Of a stretch of DNA of 64,000 bases, positions 59,277-64,000 are shown in pieces. The notes under the pieces are model-generated. The model searched no databases. It saw only the letters and a program-made list of their open reading frames with translations, and was not told the origin of the DNA. Origin of the DNA: Thozetella sp. PMI_491 (lineage: Eukaryota; Ascomycota; Sordariomycetes; Chaetosphaeriales; Chaetosphaeriaceae); NCBI GenBank assembly GCA_021432635.1, contig MU270018.1, positions 937,579-1,001,578 on the forward strand, given 5' to 3'. Positions within the stretch are counted from its first letter, which is position 1; every line of letters begins with the position of its first letter. A program made the position numbers and the translations under genes.

Positions 59277-59914
59277 CTAGGCCAGTCCATGGCGGACCGG
59301 CAAGGAGCAGTCTGCTAGCCCTCTCCTCTCCGGCCCCTCCTCCTCTTCCTAGTCATTTGCCCGCGTCGACTCTGGACAGCTTCCATGTAGGCAAGTATCG
59401 TAGACAGCCTGTAGGCTAGGATGACGGACTGCGATGCGCACCGTAAGCCTAGCTGCGGAATTTGGTAAGACAGGCAGGTGATGGTAATCAACCTCCTCGG
59501 TAGCTGGGGTTAGTAGTGGTACAGTAATTAAAACCGCCTTTAGCTGACAAAACGAAGAACCAACACCCGGCCAATGGCTCGCTATCCCTTTCCGATCAGT
59601 CAACTAGGTAGGTATACAATGTGGTCATCATATTCTGGTTCTCGACGTCACCTCGTGTACTGTAGGTGATAATACATAAATTTGTGTGGTATTTTACATG
59701 ACCCTAATGCAAATGTCCGCTATGCCCAATGCCCAAAAAATGCAAACCAGACGTCAGACGTGTCGGCGTTATTGCCTAAACTATCCATCTTCCTCCAAGG
59801 AGAGATGCCCAAATCCATCCCTTCCTTTCTCTCATAGCATTAATGGCTTTTCCCTTGTCCAGTGGAGCACAGCTCCCCTTCATAATAACCCAATAACCCG
59901 ATCAGTCGCCATTT
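59277..59914. other. intergenic between convergent genes
   Basis: These are the 3' flanks of two convergent genes. No domain-bearing frame or repeat is seen. Confidence 0.4.
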
Positions 59915-61504
59915 TTAGGCCGCGGTAGGCTCCGTCGCCGTTGGCGTATCCATATCCATCTCGTCATCTCCCGCCATGAACTTATGCTCGATTAGAGGGG
60001 TATCCTCTACGGACATGAAGCTACTCGCATCCGACATCTCGACATCCCCATGTGGCGAGAACACCGAGTCCTGGCTCATCGTGGAGTCGACGCTTGGTGT
60101 AGGGGGCTCAATTACTGATGTAGTCTCGGGAGGTGTGGCCGGGAGCTCCTCTATCACACGTTGAATAGGCGATACGGGGCGCTCAGCAGGTGGGACCTCG
60201 AGCGTTACTCGCCGACGAGGTTTGGGCACTGGTAGCTGAGGCACCATGGCAGGAGATGCGGCAGCTGGGACCACAGGCACCGGAGGCACCGGCAGCGCGA
60301 TGCTAGGTATTGAGATGGCGGAAGAGCGCGCCCGCTTCGGGACGGGAAGAGCAATGACGGGCACGCTCGGGGGTTTCACAGGGGTGGTAGCAGCAGCGAC
60401 TTGCGCCCGAGTCTGCGGTCCGGGTGACGGCAGGACCAAGGCGGATACAAACTTGGGCGTCTCCTGGCCGGCGGCCTTGACCACATCGGGGCTCTCTAGT
60501 CTCTCCTCCCCGGCATCCTCGCCAATGGTCCAGACCCACCGTCGCTTCTTCTCTTTCTTCTTGCCCTTCTTGCGGATGCCGCCGCCGGTGGGCGACAGCG
60601 GAGATGAGGTGGTAAGGCCGGCGATGCGGCGTCGCATCTCCTCAAAGGGCCCGGGAGTTTCACCCCCATCACGTGTCTCGTCGTTCGTATATGCCATGGT
60701 GATATCCAGGGCGGTGGAAGGGCTCTCGGTGCCGCCGGGTGTGCAAGGGGAGCGATCATCCGTCAGGAGGTCAATGTGCGACCTGGTGTACTTGGTGGTG
60801 GTGATAGTCTGGCACAGCGGGCTGTTGTAGGCGACACGCCTGGCGGCCTTCTCTTGGAGGCGGAGCGACTGCCTCCTAGGCGACACAGGAGACTTGTTGC
60901 TCAGCGGCGGCAGCGGGGAGTTGCGCAGGATGCTGTGTAGAGAGCGGGGGTGCGTGTAAGGGGCTGCGAGCATCTTGTTTGGAAGGGTGCTCCGCCGCCT
61001 GGAAGTGCGAGGCGTAGCAGGAGGCTTCGCGCTTGCGGGTTCCCTGGACGCCGTGCGGGGCTCAAAGGTGAAGACCTTTGTGTTTGGGTCTGTAGCAGTG
61101 GCAGAGAGCGGAGGCGTCGCTGTCATAGCTACTGCGCTGGGAAAGACGATCTCTTTGGCGGCAGCGGGAGACATCGGGTGTGCGCTCAACGGGGTATCGA
61201 GGTATGGGCCGAGGTATGGCGTGTACATGCGTGGGTCCTTGGCGTTATCTTGTGTCTGGAGGCGCAACGCAGGTCTAGGATTGAGGGCGGTACCCCAAGA
61301 GTCGTTCTTCTCCTTGATCGGTGTCGACCGGTCGATGGCGGTGGCATAAACATTGGTAAGGGTGTTGAAGGTGGTGTGGTCCTTGACATCTACTGCAGCC
61401 GCAAGTGTCCTCGAGTTCCTCACGCTGGAGCTGCCTGATATCGCCTTGATCTGGAGGGAGAGGCGAGGTTTCCTCTTGGGGCTGGTGGGAGAAGGGCTAG
61501 ACAT
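59915..61504 (-). CDS. Ser/Pro/Thr-rich disordered hypothetical protein
   Basis: A single exon of 529 aa starts MSSPSPTSPKRKPRLSLQIKAI. It is almost entirely disordered, with many SP/TP sites (candidate proline-directed phosphorylation), Arg/Lys islands (KKGKKKEKKRRWVW) and an acidic C-terminus. Short conserved-looking islands are STPIKEKNDSWGTALNPRP, MYTPYLGPYLDTPLSAHPMSPAAAKEIVFPS, TLPNKMLAAPYTHPRSLHSILRNSPLPPL and RRVAYNSPLCQTITTTKYTRSHIDLL. These islands look like a lineage-specific ascomycete family conserved in motifs only. LHSILRNSPLP is a possible docking motif. Nuclear or cell-cycle phosphoprotein is a guess. A perfect CArG/TATA-like CCTATATAGG lies about 220 bp upstream. Confidence 0.75.
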   Translation of the reverse strand: MSSPSPTSPKRKPRLSLQIKAISGSSSVRNSRTLAAAVDVKDHTTFNTLTNVYATAIDRSTPIKEKNDSWGTALNPRPALRLQTQDNAKDPRMYTPYLGPYLDTPLSAHPMSPAAAKEIVFPSAVAMTATPPLSATATDPNTKVFTFEPRTASREPASAKPPATPRTSRRRSTLPNKMLAAPYTHPRSLHSILRNSPLPPLSNKSPVSPRRQSLRLQEKAARRVAYNSPLCQTITTTKYTRSHIDLLTDDRSPCTPGGTESPSTALDITMAYTNDETRDGGETPGPFEEMRRRIAGLTTSSPLSPTGGGIRKKGKKKEKKRRWVWTIGEDAGEERLESPDVVKAAGQETPKFVSALVLPSPGPQTRAQVAAATTPVKPPSVPVIALPVPKRARSSAISIPSIALPVPPVPVVPAAASPAMVPQLPVPKPRRRVTLEVPPAERPVSPIQRVIEELPATPPETTSVIEPPTPSVDSTMSQDSVFSPHGDVEMSDASSFMSVEDTPLIEHKFMAGDDEMDMDTPTATEPTAA

Positions 61505-63732
61505 TTCTGCGAGTCCCAGCGCTACCGGAGAGACCAGGCGGGACGGTACGTAAGAGCGAGAACAGAAGTAGGGGGCGAGAGAGGTTCGAGGCGAGCCAGT
61601 GCTCAGTCCAGAGAGGCAGTAGCCGAGGCCACGCGAGCAAGTCTAGGCGGCCAGGATCACAAGTGCCGGTCCCAACGGTGGGAGGACAAGTGCGGGCAAG
61701 AAGACGGCGTGGGAGCACGGCGCCTATATAGGAGGCGGTGGCAGCAAGAAACAGTGTTTGGGAAGCCTTCGTTGTGGAGCGGGGAGGGCTTGGCTGGGCA
61801 CCTTGGCTCGCTGGGGAAGCGCCGGGGGAGTCACGAAGCGATGCAGGCGGCGACTCTGAGGCACACATTAGACGCGGCCAGATAGGTGGAAGCTGGGCAA
61901 GCCGGGCCCCAGAATAGGCCGGAAGGAGTCTATGGGGGGGAGGAACACCACTCTCGTGAGGGAGGGGCCAACAGGGCAGGGATGTCACCGTCCCAACCTG
62001 GAGCCCCAACTATGGACCCTACCTGGCAACTGCTGCATGGTAGCCGGGTTGGGATGCTTTGGTTGGCTATAAAAAGGAGGTGTGGTCAGTCTAGCGGCTG
62101 CGATGTGAAGGCGCAAGCGCCCACACCCCTGTCGTCGGCGGGCTGTACAACCAATCCAGTTTGCCGCCTGCAAGCGCACACGGTCCATCACATCGCGCCT
62201 ATTCGTCCCGTCGGCTGCATTCACTCCAGGCCGCACTCGCCCGGCAGACAGCCGCCCCCGTCGTGCACAGTCACCTCAACTTTTTCTGTTGGGCCGAAAG
62301 TTCCGGCCTCCTGCACCGGCGACTAGTGGAAACGCCTGCAAGAGGCGGAGGAGTCGTGAGGGGGAGGGAGTGGGAGGGGAGGATTACGCCGTAGTAGGAC
62401 GAGAGGCGAGGAAGGGGGGTGGGGGGGGGGGGGGAGATCTTGGAGGCGGCCTTCTCTTGAGGCCAGTTTCTTTTTCGAAAGCAGAGGAACAAAATCCCCG
62501 CGCATGGGTTTCGCTCGTTCGTTCGGCCGTGCCAACCATGTACAGAACCAGGTCCAACTGAATCGGTCGCCCGATGAGGTGAGCTCACTAGGGAACCTTT
62601 TTTTGCCCAGCCGCACGAGCCCCGTTTTTAGTGACGAGGATTCTCTCAGCTCAGCCCTAGAGCTGAAGGTGCCGTCGTCGCCTCATCCTCGCTTGCGTCG
62701 CCCTTTCCTAGCAGAAGCGACAAGTCCCGTGAATAGCAACAAGAACGAGGGCAAGGAAATTCAATGCTGCTATTGTCGGGTCAATGCACACCCCGTCGGG
62801 GCAGAGGAGCTGGCAAGGCGAGTCAAAAGGCAGGCCGGCCTTTCAGTCGCTGAAACTGGTGATCGGGTCACGCGAAGCCGGCTGTCTTGCACTGTGGTGG
62901 CCACAGCCAGAAATAGGATCAACTGGCTGGTGCATTCGCGTTCACTCGCCTCCCTCGAACAGGCGACGTTAATACTGTGGCTTCTTGGGCCAAAAATTCT
63001 CCGCGAGTGAGCCCGGGACGCTGCCGGATTCCTTAAGCGGAACGGGAACTGGGCGTCCCGATCTGCTGGCGAGACGGCATCTTGCATGTTGTGCAGAAAG
63101 TCATGCCGCCTCCTTCGGCCTGGCAAAAATAGAGTCACGGTCTGAGCTCCAAGGTAACACCGCTTCCGTGGAGATCGTCGACCAGGTTCGCGCTCCACTG
63201 CGGGGATGATTGACTGCTGTTGCTGGGAAAAGGGGGTCTTCGCAGGGGACCATTGTCAATTCTCGTTTGTCTCTACGACGCTGTCGGCGCCGTACGTCCC
63301 TTAGGGCGTATCCATCGTGGCGTGCAAGCCATCGTTCATGGAGTCGGATATTGGCCGATGGTGGCGGAGATGCAGGCATGACAAGCCTGTCAAGCCTGTG
63401 TGGACAGAGAGTTACGGCCACGCACTGTACGGCTCCAATGTCCAGTAGGATATAAACAGTTGCCTCGTTAGTCATCCCCAGGACCACAGCCAACCGCGCT
63501 GTGCCGTTTTGGGTTGCCCAAAGGAACAGTAGGCAACTGCCGCTCGCCCGCCAGGTAACGCGTCCGTATCAGGCAGTCTCGCCGAGGCGCTGCAGCACCC
63601 GTGCAGAGCCTCTTCTCAACCCTAACAAACCGAGAGACGCACATTCTTAGCGTTGGAACCTGCAAACAGGCAGCGAAGGCGAAGGGCCGAAGTGGAAACG
63701 CATCATGCCGGGTCCTGATCCAGGCCAGCAAG
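61505..63732. other. divergent intergenic region, hypothetical / Pol iota-like
   Basis: About 2.2 kb between divergent starts. A frame at 62504-63010 (168 codons) has no recognisable domain and I do not accept it. G-rich runs at 62415-62434 could form a quadruplex. TATAAAAAGG occurs at 62068-62077. No RNA gene was found. Confidence 0.4.
61723..61732 (-). promoter_or_regulatory. CArG-type / TATA-like palindrome CCTATATAGG
   Basis: This ten-base perfect palindrome matches the SRF/Mcm1-class CC(A/T)6GG consensus and also contains TATATA. It lies about 220 bp upstream of the ATG at 61504. It could be a MADS-box site or just the core promoter. Confidence 0.35.
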
Positions 63733-64000
63733 ATGGACTTCTCAAACCCCGGCAGAGCGAAACCCCCTCGGCGCAGGGATGACCGGGTGATCCTTCATTT
63801 CGTACGTCTGACTCTCATCTGAGCCTCTGTTGACGTATGAGTTTGCACCTCATCGCCTACTTACTACACTTAGCCTTGGCCCTCGTGGCCGGATCTGGCG
63901 TGGCGACTGACTCCGGGCTCCTTTGGTAGGACTACGACTGCTTCTATGCTCAGGTTATCGAGAACCAGCAGCCTGCGCTCAAGGCCCTGCCACTAGGCAT
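63733..64000 (+). CDS. Y-family DNA polymerase, Pol iota-like (5' end only)
   Basis: The window cuts this gene. Exon 1 (63733-63801, 23 codons) ends RRRDDRVILHF. After a 128-bp intron (GTACGT..TTGGTAG), exon 2 begins at 63930 with DYDCFYAQVIENQQPALKALPLG and runs off the end. The joined stretch VILHFDYDCFYAQV is catalytic motif I of Y-family translesion polymerases: the two Asp flank the metal site and the Tyr after Phe is the steric gate. CFYAQV followed by PLG resembles human Pol iota (DLDCFYAQV, PLGV) more than Pol eta (CFFVQV). A signal-peptide-like frame starting at 63837 inside the intron stops at the acceptor TAG and is spurious. An upstream in-frame ATG at 63601 leaves the start uncertain. 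Confidence 0.75.

Noticed and set aside
62504-63010. 168-codon plus frame as a gene
   Set aside because: No domain, no conserved-looking motifs, and it overlaps a likely promoter region of divergent genes.
63837-63929. Short signal-peptide-like frame ending in TAG
   Set aside because: It lies wholly within the intron of the Pol iota-like gene, and its stop is the splice acceptor.

Overview
The window is nuclear DNA of a filamentous ascomycete, most likely a Sordariomycete (Sordariales-like). The reasons are short introns (13 to 148 bp exons/introns scale; introns 48-148 bp) with GT(A/G)NGT donors and CTAAC-type branch sites, C-ending codons in highly expressed genes, CT-rich leaders, and the gene set (GAPDH, Hda1, glucoamylase with a starch-binding domain, Mug190-like tether). 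No rRNA, tRNA, CRISPR array, or intact or decayed mobile element could be supported.

Left third (1-24 kb). An Ies2-type INO80 subunit is followed by a long disordered protein whose otherwise open frame of 1143 sense codons is split by one in-frame UAG and which is preceded by four upstream ORFs. Next come a membrane-anchored lectin-like propeller protein and GAPDH with a probable 5'UTR intron. On the minus strand lie an RS/RD-rich nuclear protein, a small basic protein opening with a p21-like PIP box, the class II histone deacetylase Hda1, and an F-box protein.

Middle third (25-45 kb). BRX1 (60S biogenesis) and a Rab11/Ypt3 GTPase with a 13-nt exon are on the minus strand. A 1396-aa chromodomain protein follows on the plus strand, then a secreted DJ-1/PfpI protein and the urease chaperone UreG. 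TSR1 and UTP7, both 40S biogenesis factors, are head to head on a 367-bp shared promoter. Pth2 (peptidyl-tRNA hydrolase) and a nicotinamide riboside kinase follow.

Right third (45-64 kb). A Mug190-like SMP/C2 membrane-contact protein and the splicing factor Snu66/SART1 are on the minus strand. A secreted GH15-CBM20 glucoamylase, a 65-aa single-pass membrane microprotein and two disordered hypothetical proteins come next. The window ends inside the first exons of a Y-family DNA polymerase resembling Pol iota.

The genes are mostly independent housekeeping loci. Recurrent themes are ribosome production (BRX1, TSR1, UTP7), chromatin (Ies2, Hda1, chromodomain protein), RNA processing (RS protein, Snu66) and DNA replication/bypass (PIP-box protein, Pol iota). 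Exon structures were deduced by eye from splice signals, frame continuity and family conservation; none has transcript support here.
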